Of a stretch of DNA of 35,327 nt, positions 17,193 through 25,091 are shown piece after piece; position 1 is the stretch's first letter, and each line of letters starts with the position of its first letter. A program made the translations under genes and the position numbers. The DNA is taken from the NCBI GenBank assembly GCA_020720625.1, contig DYOH01000034.1, forward strand, positions 1 to 35,327. The letters run 5' to 3'. The notes under the pieces are model-generated. The model saw nothing but the letters and a program-made list of their open reading frames with translations, was not told the origin of the DNA and searched no databases. Source of the DNA: Acetofilamentum sp. GTDB taxonomy: Bacteria > Bacteroidota > Bacteroidia > Bacteroidales > DYOH01.

Positions 17193-18122
17193 TTAATGCA
17201 GATTATCGTTTATCCAATTTACAATATCCTGATATACTTCTTGTTTATTAATTTCATTTAATATCTCGTGTCTGGCTTCAGGATATAACTTAATTTTGAT
17301 ATTCTTTATTCTGGCTTTGCTATAATTGTCAAACACTTCGGTAACTCCTTTACCATTTGCAGACACAGGGTCTTTATCTCCAGCGCATAAAAACAGAGGA
17401 AGCTCTTTGGGGGTATTGGCAAAAGCGATGGCGCTATTAATATAAGACAAGCCTTGGGTTAGGTCGAGCATAAAGCCAATACTCATTACCATTCCACATT
17501 TCGGGTCGGCAACATATTTGTCTACAATATCATTATCTCTTGATAACCAATCAAATTCGGTTCTAGGTGGCTTATATTGTTGGTTAAATTTTCCAAAACC
17601 TGTTTGGTGCAAAAAATTATTCTTGGCCTGTTTCCCTTGAAAAGCAGCTAATGTAGCGCCAATCCATTTACCAAGAATTGCAATTGGCCCCGGATCTCCG
17701 GTAGTTCCAGAAAGCACTGCTGCCTTTACTTTCACGTCTGGCAGACTGATTAAATTTCGTACAATAAAAGAGCCCATGCTATGTCCGAGCAAGACAACAG
17801 GCAATCCGGGATTCTCTGCACTAATTATGTTTAGCAAAATCTTTGAATCTTCAATCAATTTGGTCCAACCATTTTTTTGGCTAAAAAAACCAAGTTGCTC
17901 GTTGGTTTTAGCAGAATTTCCATGACCACGATGATCATTGGCATAAACAATAAAATTATTCTGATTTAAAAACCCTGCAAAATGGCGATATCTTTCGGAA
18001 TGCTCGCCCATTCCATGGGCAATAAGTATTGCCGCCTTTGCGGGTAAGTTTTCGGGTGTCCATTTTCTGACAAAAATTTCTAATTCATCAGCACCTTTAA
18101 AAGTAAATTGAATTTCGTTCAT
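17193..18122 (-). CDS. Alpha/beta-hydrolase, lysophospholipase/monoacylglycerol lipase type
   Basis: A 309-residue cytoplasmic-looking serine hydrolase without signal peptide. Family hallmarks are IAHGMGEHSERY (residues 34-45), ANDHRGHGNS (61-70), nucleophile S115 in LGHSMGS, an acid in AGDKDPV (D249 or D251), and base H285 in EARHEIL. This is the pattern of PldB/monoacylglycerol lipases that cleave lysophospholipids or monoglycerides. Length is typical. Its ATG at 18122 directly precedes the family start. It is the first gene of a two-gene operon with the exported esterase downstream. Confidence 0.88.
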   Translation of the reverse strand: MNEIQFTFKGADELEIFVRKWTPENLPAKAAILIAHGMGEHSERYRHFAGFLNQNNFIVYANDHRGHGNSAKTNEQLGFFSQKNGWTKLIEDSKILLNIISAENPGLPVVLLGHSMGSFIVRNLISLPDVKVKAAVLSGTTGDPGPIAILGKWIGATLAAFQGKQAKNNFLHQTGFGKFNQQYKPPRTEFDWLSRDNDIVDKYVADPKCGMVMSIGFMLDLTQGLSYINSAIAFANTPKELPLFLCAGDKDPVSANGKGVTEVFDNYSKARIKNIKIKLYPEARHEILNEINKQEVYQDIVNWINDNLH

Positions 18123-18149
18123 ATCAATATTTTTTTCTGAAATTTAGTG

Positions 18150-18181
18150 GAAATTTAGCAGATATTTGCATCAATAGCAAA
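18150..18181 (-). promoter_or_regulatory. Possible promoter of the two-hydrolase operon
   Basis: On the minus strand TTTG (18178-18181), 20 bases, then TAAATTTC (18150-18157), which departs from TAnnTTTG only in the last base. It would start transcription about 20 bases before the ATG at 18122, just after the terminator of the barrel gene. Confidence 0.45.
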
Positions 18182-18188
18182 TGAAAAC

Positions 18189-18223
18189 AAAAAAAGCTGT
18201 TTGCAATAAACAGCTTTTTTTTT
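18189..18223 (-). terminator. Terminator of the outer-membrane barrel gene
   Basis: AAGCTGTTT and AAACAGCTT form a 9-bp stem with a 5-base loop, flanked by an A run and a T9 run. It lies 15 bases after the stop of the minus-strand gene at 18238-19536. The flanking runs make it symmetrical and potentially bidirectional. Confidence 0.88.
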
Positions 18224-18237
18224 AAAATTTGGTATAT

Positions 18238-19536
18238 TTACTTAGATGCAAACAAAGTAGGGGTAAAATTAATCATTAACCATGCCCATTGTGGTCTTTT
18301 TGCATTTCCGGCACCTACACCTTTTAATACTTCAAAATTATCGCTTACCATATATGTTGAGTATCCACCAACTAAAACAACTCCCTTAGTTAAAACGTGT
18401 TTAAAAGTGAAATCAATTTCGCTTCCCAAAGGTTTTTCAACAATTACTTCACCTATTTTCATCTCCTGGGCTAAACCAAAGTTGTGAAAAGTAAGATTTA
18501 CAGATGTCTTTTTAGAAAAATTGTAAGCAGCAATTGCGTTTATATCTCTGATACCTCCGGCAGGAATTGCCAGCCACATATCCATTAAACCCAAAAATTT
18601 GTGAGCTCCCCATTCGCAGGTTTGGAAAGTTTTACTTGCTTCGTCGGTATCATCGTATGCTTTTCCTGAATAAGCATCATATCCAAATCCAACTGAAAAT
18701 GCATCAGTATTATAACTTACATTGGCTGTATAGAAATTTGCTTTTAAATCGGCACCGGTTTTGGTTTTTCCTAACTGATAATAGAATGAACCATCGAATT
18801 TTATGCCGTTTGAATTAAAAAGAACGTTAGGTCCTATGGTATTGTAAACATAAAAAGTACCAGGTTTTGTAGCTCTTTGATAACCACGGGCTAATTCCAT
18901 TACATTCACTGTAAGCGCATCGCTAAACTTTTTAGAAGCAAAAAGCATAGCCATATTTTTGTAGTTATCAATAATATAATCGTCTGCTTGCATGCTATTG
19001 TAAGCCCAATCATTTGTGGCACTTGAAGTTAAAGCCAAATCTACAGTCAAACCATCTTTTTTAAACTGTAATAAGGCAGCATCGTGAGATGCACTTACAT
19101 TATTCCAATCTTTGTTGCAAAGCAACCTGTTGTCGCCATAATTAAGATCCATTCTACCAAGTTTTAATCCAAAATTTTCGGAAAAATTGTATTTAGCCCA
19201 AGCTTCTTTTACTTGAACAGGATTAATAGGTGCAGATTTTCCAAAATCGATAGTAGGAGTTTGTCCCCATGCACGAGCCTCTTGAATATTAAAGCTTGTT
19301 TCTATTTTATTGCTTTTGAAATCAATAATCAAGCGCATTCTTTGAGAAATCAGTGGCAATCCATCTTGCTCTTCTACTAATGGAATTTTATAACCGTCGC
19401 GATACTCAGCCCGGGCACGATACTGGGCAGATACTTTAAATTCGGTTTTCTCAGGTTCTTGCTTCTGTGGTTCTTGTGCGATAAGCATTTCGTTTGCCAA
19501 GAATAAAAACATTAAAATTGCGATAAACTTCTTCAT
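18238..19536 (-). CDS. Outer-membrane beta-barrel protein, alginate-export/porin-like
   Basis: A 432-residue exported protein. A signal peptide covers residues 1-20 (hydrophobic stretch, ending LIAQ). After an E/K/Q-rich linker the rest is a run of amphipathic strands rich in aromatic and alternating residues, such as YRARAEYRDGY, MRLIIDF, AWAKYNF and LKLGRMDLNYGDNRLL. It ends in a terminal strand WLMINFTPTLF. The LGRMDLNYGDNRL segment recalls the Alginate_exp barrel family, whose Bacteroidota members are mostly of unknown substrate. It is likely a diffusion channel in the outer membrane. It is a single-gene unit with its own terminator, divergent from cmk across 260 bases. Confidence 0.75.
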   Translation of the reverse strand: MKKFIAILMFLFLANEMLIAQEPQKQEPEKTEFKVSAQYRARAEYRDGYKIPLVEEQDGLPLISQRMRLIIDFKSNKIETSFNIQEARAWGQTPTIDFGKSAPINPVQVKEAWAKYNFSENFGLKLGRMDLNYGDNRLLCNKDWNNVSASHDAALLQFKKDGLTVDLALTSSATNDWAYNSMQADDYIIDNYKNMAMLFASKKFSDALTVNVMELARGYQRATKPGTFYVYNTIGPNVLFNSNGIKFDGSFYYQLGKTKTGADLKANFYTANVSYNTDAFSVGFGYDAYSGKAYDDTDEASKTFQTCEWGAHKFLGLMDMWLAIPAGGIRDINAIAAYNFSKKTSVNLTFHNFGLAQEMKIGEVIVEKPLGSEIDFTFKHVLTKGVVLVGGYSTYMVSDNFEVLKGVGAGNAKRPQWAWLMINFTPTLFASK

Positions 19537-19708
19537 ATTTTTCTTATTTAATTTTGAAATTGTTTTATGAATGCAATTTTAAAAAGAGACTGATTTATAT
19601 ACTATGATATTTATCAGTTTATTCTATTGACAATTTTGCTTTATCTAAAATTGAAATCGTTTGCAGTCGAAAAGCTTTGATTTTTAAGAAAAAAACTTTC
19701 AAATTTTC

Positions 19709-19738
19709 TTGTTATCACTCTATACTTCATTAAATTTG
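19709..19738 (+). promoter_or_regulatory. Promoter of cmk-pfkA
   Basis: TTG at 19709-19711, exactly 19 bases, then TAAATTTG at 19731-19738, a full match to the Bacteroidota promoter. It predicts a start near 19745 and a leader of about 50 bases before the cmk ATG. Confidence 0.75.
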
Positions 19739-19796
19739 TATGTTTTTTCTTTCAAAAAAGTTTCCGCAAGACAAATATTATAAAACATAAAAATAA

Positions 19797-20507
19797 ATGA
19801 ATTTGAATCTACCTGAAAAATATGTAATTGCCGTTGATGGGTATTCATCTTGTGGAAAAAGCACTTTAGCTAAAGATTTGGCAGAAAAATTAAACCTTAT
19901 ATATATAGATACGGGAGCAATGTATAGGGCAGTAACTCTATTTGCTATTGAAAATGATGTATTTTCTGATGAAAATCAAATTAATGAGCAATTATTGAGC
20001 GAAAAAATGAAGGATTTACGTATCATTTTTCGAAAAAATGGCGATTTTATTGAAACCTATTTGAATGATAGAAACGTTTCGGAACAAATACGCGGCCCCA
20101 AAGTATCGGGCAAAGTAAGTCTAATAAGCAAAATAAAATTCGTGAGAGATAAAATGGTTTCTCTGCAAAGAGAGATGGGGAAAATTGGGAAAGTTATCTT
20201 AGATGGAAGAGATATTGGTACAGTTGTTTTTCCGGATGCCGAAATAAAAATATTTATGACTGCTTCTATACAAGTGAGAACCCAAAGACGCTTTGCAGAA
20301 ATGCAGGAAAAATATCCTCAGTTAAGTTTAGATGAGGTTAAAGGGAACTTGGAAGAAAGAGATACAATTGATACTACCAGAAAAGAAAGCCCACTAAAAA
20401 AGGCCGAAGATGCTATTATTTTGGACAACTCGGAACTAAGCAGAGAAGAACAACTAAATTTGGTTATGGAAGTAATTAACAAAAATCTTTTGGAACCAAA
20501 AAATTAA
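19797..20507 (+). CDS. cmk: Cytidylate kinase
   Basis: A 236-residue (d)CMP kinase that makes (d)CDP for nucleic acid and CDP-lipid synthesis. The P loop is G15-YSSCGKST, with the C19 variant that replaces the glycine/alanine usual in proteobacteria. IDTGAMYRAV follows (CMP binding), then VSGKVSLISKIKFVRDKMVSLQRE, the DGRDIGTVVFPDA signature near residue 135-150, and an RRFAEMQ arginine lid. The long insertion typical of bacterial CMP kinases is present. It starts 52 bases after the predicted transcription start and is followed 28 bases later by pfkA. Confidence 0.95.
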   Translation: MNLNLPEKYVIAVDGYSSCGKSTLAKDLAEKLNLIYIDTGAMYRAVTLFAIENDVFSDENQINEQLLSEKMKDLRIIFRKNGDFIETYLNDRNVSEQIRGPKVSGKVSLISKIKFVRDKMVSLQREMGKIGKVILDGRDIGTVVFPDAEIKIFMTASIQVRTQRRFAEMQEKYPQLSLDEVKGNLEERDTIDTTRKESPLKKAEDAIILDNSELSREEQLNLVMEVINKNLLEPKN

Positions 20508-20535
20508 ACAATAAATCACAAAATTAAGTGGATAT

Positions 20536-21516
20536 ATGTCAAAAATTCAAAGAATTGGCGTTTTAACATCGGGAGGGGATGCTCCCGGAATGAATGCTGC
20601 CATTAGGGCAGTTGTAAGAGCCGGAATAGCCAGCGGATGCGAAGTTTACGGTATCAGGCATGGGTATAAAGGAATGATTTATGGATGGATGAAAGAAATG
20701 ACCTCTAAAGATGTAAGAAACATTATTCAAAGAGGAGGAACGATACTAAAAACGGCACGCTGCGAGGAATTTAAAACTCAAGAAGGCCGAAAAATGGCTT
20801 ACGAACAATTAAGCGCCAATAAAATAGATGCTCTTGTTGTAATTGGCGGCGATGGTTCTTTCACAGGTGCCGGTATTTTCTCAAAAGAATACGATATTCC
20901 TTGTGTGGGAATCCCGGGCACAATTGATAACGATATTTATGGAACCGATTTTACGATAGGCTTTGATACAGCTTTAAATACAGTGGTTGAAGCTATTGAC
21001 AGAATAAAAGATACAGCAAGCTCTCACGATAGAATGTTTTTTGTGGAAGTAATGGGAAGGGGTGCCGGATTTTTAGCACTTCATAGCGGAATTGCAACCG
21101 GTGCAGAAGCTATTTTAATTCCGGAAGAGAACGGTCAAGAGGAAAAACTGCGCAAACACATGCAATCTGGTGTAAACAAAAGAAAAGCGTCGAGTATCAT
21201 TTTAGTTGCAGAGGGTAATAATGTTGGTGGAGCCCAGGAAATAGCCACTAAAATGGCGGCAGAATTCCCCGATTACAGTATTAGAGTAAATGTTTTAGGG
21301 CACATTCAGAGGGGAGGTTCTCCATCTGCCTTCGACAGATTTCTGGCTAGCCGCCTTGGTACTGCTGCCGTTGAGGCATTGATGGACGACCAGCGGAGCA
21401 TAATGGTTGGATGGCAGAATCACGATGTTGTGCTGGTTCCATTCAATAAAACATTGAAAGGTACCAGAAACATTAATCAAAAATTGCTTGATGTTGCCGA
21501 TATTCTTACTATTTGA
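20536..21516 (+). CDS. pfkA: ATP-dependent 6-phosphofructokinase
   Basis: A 326-residue phosphofructokinase that makes fructose-1,6-bisphosphate. The ATP site is GGDAPGMN near residue 13. The specificity loop reads GGDGS and the catalytic loop PGTIDND. A glycine after GGD and a G rather than K before TIDND mark the ATP-using, not the PPi-using, subgroup. Fructose-6-phosphate contacts MGRGAGFLALHSG and HIQRGGSPSAFDR are intact. It is co-transcribed with cmk and ends at a terminator at 21553-21585. Length matches the bacterial A-type enzyme. Confidence 0.96.
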   Translation: MSKIQRIGVLTSGGDAPGMNAAIRAVVRAGIASGCEVYGIRHGYKGMIYGWMKEMTSKDVRNIIQRGGTILKTARCEEFKTQEGRKMAYEQLSANKIDALVVIGGDGSFTGAGIFSKEYDIPCVGIPGTIDNDIYGTDFTIGFDTALNTVVEAIDRIKDTASSHDRMFFVEVMGRGAGFLALHSGIATGAEAILIPEENGQEEKLRKHMQSGVNKRKASSIILVAEGNNVGGAQEIATKMAAEFPDYSIRVNVLGHIQRGGSPSAFDRFLASRLGTAAVEALMDDQRSIMVGWQNHDVVLVPFNKTLKGTRNINQKLLDVADILTI

Positions 21517-21552
21517 AAATATTTGTTTTTTCGAACCTACATTTTTTGTATT

Positions 21553-21585
21553 GCCGGAATCTAGTAATTTCGGCTTTCTTTTTTT
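21553..21585 (+). terminator. Terminator of cmk-pfkA
   Basis: GCCGGAA and TTTCGGC make a 7-bp stem (one G-T wobble) with an 8-base loop, followed by a T-rich tract ending in seven T. It lies 37 bases after the pfkA stop. Confidence 0.8.
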
Positions 21586-21919
21586 AAAAAAATTTATAAA
21601 ATAAGCAGAAACAAATTTCAAGTTTGTATCTGAATATAATATTTTGCTTTTGAATAATTCATCAGCATAAACAAAGCTAAAAAACAAACAAAACAAGCTG
21701 TTTTATTGGCTTCTATTTGCTCAAGCAGGCATTCCGAATGCATTTTGCTATAAGGTTGAATTGACTTTAATTTTAAACTAATCCAAAATCAATGGCTCTT
21801 GCATCTATAGCTTGCCCAAAAAATAATTGCCCGTTTATTTCAATTTGGAATATTTATAAAAAAACTAAAATTTGAGTAAGCATATACCGCAAACAATACA
21901 TGCCCTTAATGTAATCTAA
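21586..21919. other. Gene-poor spacer between the pfkA terminator and the FAD dehydrogenase gene
   Basis: No recognised gene. Two short open frames deserve mention only. A plus-strand frame of 27 codons starts at 21791 and contains a CPKNNCP motif. A minus-strand frame of about 41 codons, starting near 21742, has one hydrophobic stretch. Neither has a clear ribosome-binding site or promoter, so I treat both as chance or as remnants. No terminator for the minus-strand gene ending at 21920 is visible. Confidence 0.4.
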
Positions 21920-23485
21920 TTATATAGAAGATCTTAAATAGTCAGAAACTTTTATGGCCACTTTTTCTCCATCCATAGCAGAAGAAACAATTCCACCAGA
22001 AAATCCGGCTCCCTCTCCACAAGGAAACAAACCGTCTAATTGCGGATGCATTAGGGTTTCTTCATCTCTTGGAATTTTTACCGGGCTAGAGGTACGCGAC
22101 TCCACACCAACAACTATTGCTTCATTTGTAAGATATCCAGGCATTTTTTTTCCAAATATTTTAAATCCTTCTCTAAGACTTTGGCTAATAACCGATGGAA
22201 GCCAAAAATGCATAGGAGAGCTTACAATTCCCGGAATATAAGATGTTGGCGGTAATCCTTGAGAAATTTTACCCCGCACAAAATCATCTAATCGTTGAGC
22301 AGGGGCAATTTGCCCATCTCCACCGTTATTAAACGCCATTTTTTCGAGTTGTTGTTGATATTTTAATCCAGCTAAAGGCCCATATTGATTAAATTCGCTA
22401 AAATCTTCCATCTTAAGCTCCACAACCATACCGGAATTAGCAAATGGAGAATTTCGGTGCGATGGCGACATTCCGTTTACAACAGTTTCGTTGTCGTGGG
22501 TTGCTGCCGGAACAATAAATCCACCTGGACACATACAAAAAGAATAAACGCCTCTCCCATTTACCTGCTCTACCAAATTGTAGGTTGCCGAAGGCAAAAA
22601 TTTGCTTCTTATATCACAATGATATTGAATCGTATCGATAATAGCTTGTGGGTGTTCTACGCGCAAGCCCATTGCAAATGGCTTTGCTTCAATTTGAAGG
22701 CCTTTGTTGTGTAAAAACTCATATACATCGCGCGCCGAATGACCAGTTGCTAAAACCACGGCTTGTCCAAATATCTTATCTCCTTTTTCGGTAACTATTC
22801 CTTTTACTTTATTCTCTTGTACAATAATATCAATCATTTTAGTTGAAAAGTAAAATTCGCCACCAGCACTTATAATAGTCTCTCTAATTCTTTTTATAAT
22901 AGCAGGCAATTTATCAGTACCAATATGTGGATGAGCATCGTACAAAATATTCTCGTGCGCCCCATGTTGATGCAGAATAGAGAGAATTCGCTCTACCGAA
23001 CCTCGTTTTTTTGATCTTGTATAAAGTTTTCCATCGGAGAAAGTACCTGCACCACCTTCGCCAAAGCTATAATTTGATTCTGAGATAATTTTTTTTGTTC
23101 GGTTTATCTGTGCCACGTCTCTTTTGCGCTGACTAACATCGGCTCCTCGCTCAAAAACCAGAGGCTTAAATCCTAGTTCGATAAGCTGAATGGCAGCAAA
23201 TAATCCGGCTGGACCTGAGCCAATAACCAAAACGGGTTCTGCATTATCTACAGCTTTTATTTTTAGTTCGCTATCTTTTTCAAAGGAAGGATTTTCGTCT
23301 ACAAACACATTTACACGCATTTGCACCTTTATTTGTCGCTGGCGGGCATCGATAGATTTTTTTAAAATGCGAATAGCCGAAATTCTGCCATCTTTTACAT
23401 TTAACTGTTTGGCAATTACAGATCTGTAAATTAGTTCGTCGGATGCTTGCTTGGGCGATAAAACCAAATCGATAATTTTTTGCAT
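21920..23485 (-). CDS. FAD-dependent dehydrogenase, COG2509 type
   Basis: A 521-residue flavoprotein-like enzyme. A roughly 80-residue N-terminal domain (with the LKKSIDARQR pattern) precedes the FAD-binding GxGxxG motif G89-S-G-P-A-G94. FERG at the end of the second strand, FGEGGAGTFSDGKLYTRSKKRG, and the ATGHSARDVYEFL dinucleotide-binding strand follow. Near the C-terminus are GVESRTSSPVKIPRD and the closing FPCGEGAGFSGGIVSSAMDGEK. These segments define the uncharacterised FAD-dependent dehydrogenase family that is widespread in Bacteroidota. The substrate is unknown. It begins 23 bases after porT, and porT follows menG, so the three may form one operon. Confidence 0.88.
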   Translation of the reverse strand: MQKIIDLVLSPKQASDELIYRSVIAKQLNVKDGRISAIRILKKSIDARQRQIKVQMRVNVFVDENPSFEKDSELKIKAVDNAEPVLVIGSGPAGLFAAIQLIELGFKPLVFERGADVSQRKRDVAQINRTKKIISESNYSFGEGGAGTFSDGKLYTRSKKRGSVERILSILHQHGAHENILYDAHPHIGTDKLPAIIKRIRETIISAGGEFYFSTKMIDIIVQENKVKGIVTEKGDKIFGQAVVLATGHSARDVYEFLHNKGLQIEAKPFAMGLRVEHPQAIIDTIQYHCDIRSKFLPSATYNLVEQVNGRGVYSFCMCPGGFIVPAATHDNETVVNGMSPSHRNSPFANSGMVVELKMEDFSEFNQYGPLAGLKYQQQLEKMAFNNGGDGQIAPAQRLDDFVRGKISQGLPPTSYIPGIVSSPMHFWLPSVISQSLREGFKIFGKKMPGYLTNEAIVVGVESRTSSPVKIPRDEETLMHPQLDGLFPCGEGAGFSGGIVSSAMDGEKVAIKVSDYLRSSI

Positions 23486-23508
23486 ATTACAAATTGAATT
23501 TTGAAGAA

Positions 23509-24228
23509 TTAACCTCCAAAGTGAAAAGATAAAAAAAACTGTTGTGAATATAATTTTTTATACACCTGCGAATATTCAGTTTCATCGCGGTTTACAATGT
23601 CGAATAAGCCTTGCGAAAATTTTAATTCAACCCCAAATTTAAAGTAATTCAGATAAAAATCGGCACCAAGTCCGGTTTCGGCAGATATATCGAATCGATT
23701 TAATCTAATTTTGGGCATATCCTCTTCTTTGATTTTTTTTTGGGCAGCTAAATCCAACTTCGGGTTAATACCTCCCAACAAAAAAACCCTATAATTATTA
23801 ATTCTCTCTGATTTTAATTTAAAGAACATAGGAAATTCTACAAAACTAGATTCCAGCTTCATACTATGATAATACAAACTAGGTTCCGGACTTAATGGAT
23901 TCTCTGCCAATGTATAAATTAAATCGCGCTGAATAAAAGTAAGTGAAATCTGCGTTCTAAAATCCAGCTGATCGGCCACATTAATTGTCATAATTGGTCC
24001 CATATTAATGCCCGGATGAAGCTTAATTTCAACCCCATAAACTTCATTTAAGCTATAAAAATTATCAACATATCTCATGTGGAAACTTCCGGTATTTGTT
24101 CCAATAGTAAACCCAAAGTGAATAATCTGATTATCATAAGTTTTCAGATTTTTTATCACTTTTGATTGAGCTATTGCAGGTTGAAAAAAGAACAAACTAC
24201 AAATCAGCAAAAAAAAATATTTCGTCAT
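23509..24228 (-). CDS. porT: Type IX secretion/gliding outer-membrane protein PorT
   Basis: A 239-residue exported barrel protein. The signal peptide is MTKYFFLLICSLFFFQPAIAQ. Strands that follow include FGFTIGTNTGSFHMRYV, YGVEIKLHPGINMGPIMTI, LDFRTQISLTFIQRDLIY, SSFVEFPMFFKLKSERI and GLGADFYLNYFKFGVELKFSQG, ending QFFLSFHFGG with aromatic residues at the C-terminal strand. This matches the PorT/SprT family of 8-strand barrels needed for type IX secretion. The family call is supported by its place directly downstream of menG/ubiE, the usual location in Bacteroidota. It starts 59 bases after that gene. By homology it assists secretion of C-terminal-signal cargo. Confidence 0.82.
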   Translation of the reverse strand: MTKYFFLLICSLFFFQPAIAQSKVIKNLKTYDNQIIHFGFTIGTNTGSFHMRYVDNFYSLNEVYGVEIKLHPGINMGPIMTINVADQLDFRTQISLTFIQRDLIYTLAENPLSPEPSLYYHSMKLESSFVEFPMFFKLKSERINNYRVFLLGGINPKLDLAAQKKIKEEDMPKIRLNRFDISAETGLGADFYLNYFKFGVELKFSQGLFDIVNRDETEYSQVYKKLYSQQFFLSFHFGG

Positions 24229-24287
24229 TTTGCATTACTTTTTTGTAATAAAACTCCGAAAAACAGTAATTAGTGTATACAATAGCA

Positions 24288-25016
24288 TTATTTGGCTGTA
24301 GCTAAATATATACTTGCAATGCCAAAACTAAGTGATATGTGCTTTTGCTTACTAAATCCTGCATTTTCCAGTAGATTCATAAATTTTTCACCATGCGGAA
24401 AAGCTTCAACCGATTCCGGAAGATAAGTATATGCATCTTTATCGCGCGAGAATAATTTGCCGATAATGGGTAAAATAAACAAAGAATAAAAATGGTAGAA
24501 TTGCTTTAAAGGAAAAGCCTGAGGATAAGAGAATTCTAGAACCATAATGGGACTACCTGGCTTTAAGACCCGTCTGATTTCAGATAAGCCTTTGTGGAGA
24601 TTTTCAAAATTTCGCACACCAAAAGCCACCATGGCAGCATCGAAATGCTGATTTGGAAAAGCAAGGTTTTCCGAATCTCCATAAGCCAAAGTTATTTGAT
24701 GAAGTTTCTTTTGAGCAACTTTTTTTCGCCCAACATCGAGCATTCCTTCTGAGATATCTACCCCTGTAATATTTGCATCTGGCATATAATCAACAGCTTG
24801 TATTGCCAAATCGGCAGTTCCGGTTGCAATATCCAGTATTTGCTTCGGACTATATATTCTTAATTCGCGCATGGCTCTCTTTCGCCAGAGTTTATCAATA
24901 TTTAATGATAGAAAGTGATTCAAAAAATCGTATTTTCCGGCTATATTGTCGAACATAACAGCCACTTGTTCTTTTTTATTTCCGTCTTTATTTTTATAAG
25001 GTTTTATTGTTTTCAT
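24288..25016 (-). CDS. ubiE: Demethylmenaquinone methyltransferase
   Basis: A 242-residue class I SAM methyltransferase that makes menaquinone in the last step of the pathway. The UbiE/COQ5 signatures are present: VAVMFDNIAGKYDFLNHFLSLNIDKLWR, the SAM motif LDIATGTADLA (residues 61-71), and GVRNFENLHKGLSEIRRVLKPG, the second family signature. ADMENAQUINONE-type bacteria of this phylum use the enzyme for menaquinone, so menG is the apt name. Its start lies 22 bases after a hairpin (25031-25063) that ends the purL unit. The next genes are porT and an FAD dehydrogenase. Confidence 0.95.
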   Translation of the reverse strand: MKTIKPYKNKDGNKKEQVAVMFDNIAGKYDFLNHFLSLNIDKLWRKRAMRELRIYSPKQILDIATGTADLAIQAVDYMPDANITGVDISEGMLDVGRKKVAQKKLHQITLAYGDSENLAFPNQHFDAAMVAFGVRNFENLHKGLSEIRRVLKPGSPIMVLEFSYPQAFPLKQFYHFYSLFILPIIGKLFSRDKDAYTYLPESVEAFPHGEKFMNLLENAGFSKQKHISLSFGIASIYLATAK

Positions 25017-25030
25017 TGCGCTTTTAGTAA

Positions 25031-25063
25031 AAAATTTCCGGTCAATATTTACATATCAACCGG
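25031..25063 (-). terminator. Terminator of purL
   Basis: On the minus strand CCGGTTGATAT and ATATTGACCGG form an 11-bp stem with two G-T wobbles and a GTAA tetraloop, followed by AAATTTTTT. It lies 29 bases after the purL stop and 15 bases before the ubiE start. It may also be read as part of the ubiE leader. Confidence 0.8.
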
Positions 25064-25091
25064 ATTATAAATAATTGTAATATAAAATCTA

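Noticed and set aside
21295-21696. Minus-strand open frame of 133 codons over the pfkA end
   Set aside because: It overlaps the conserved C-terminus of PfkA and the terminator, with low-complexity residues and no family pattern.
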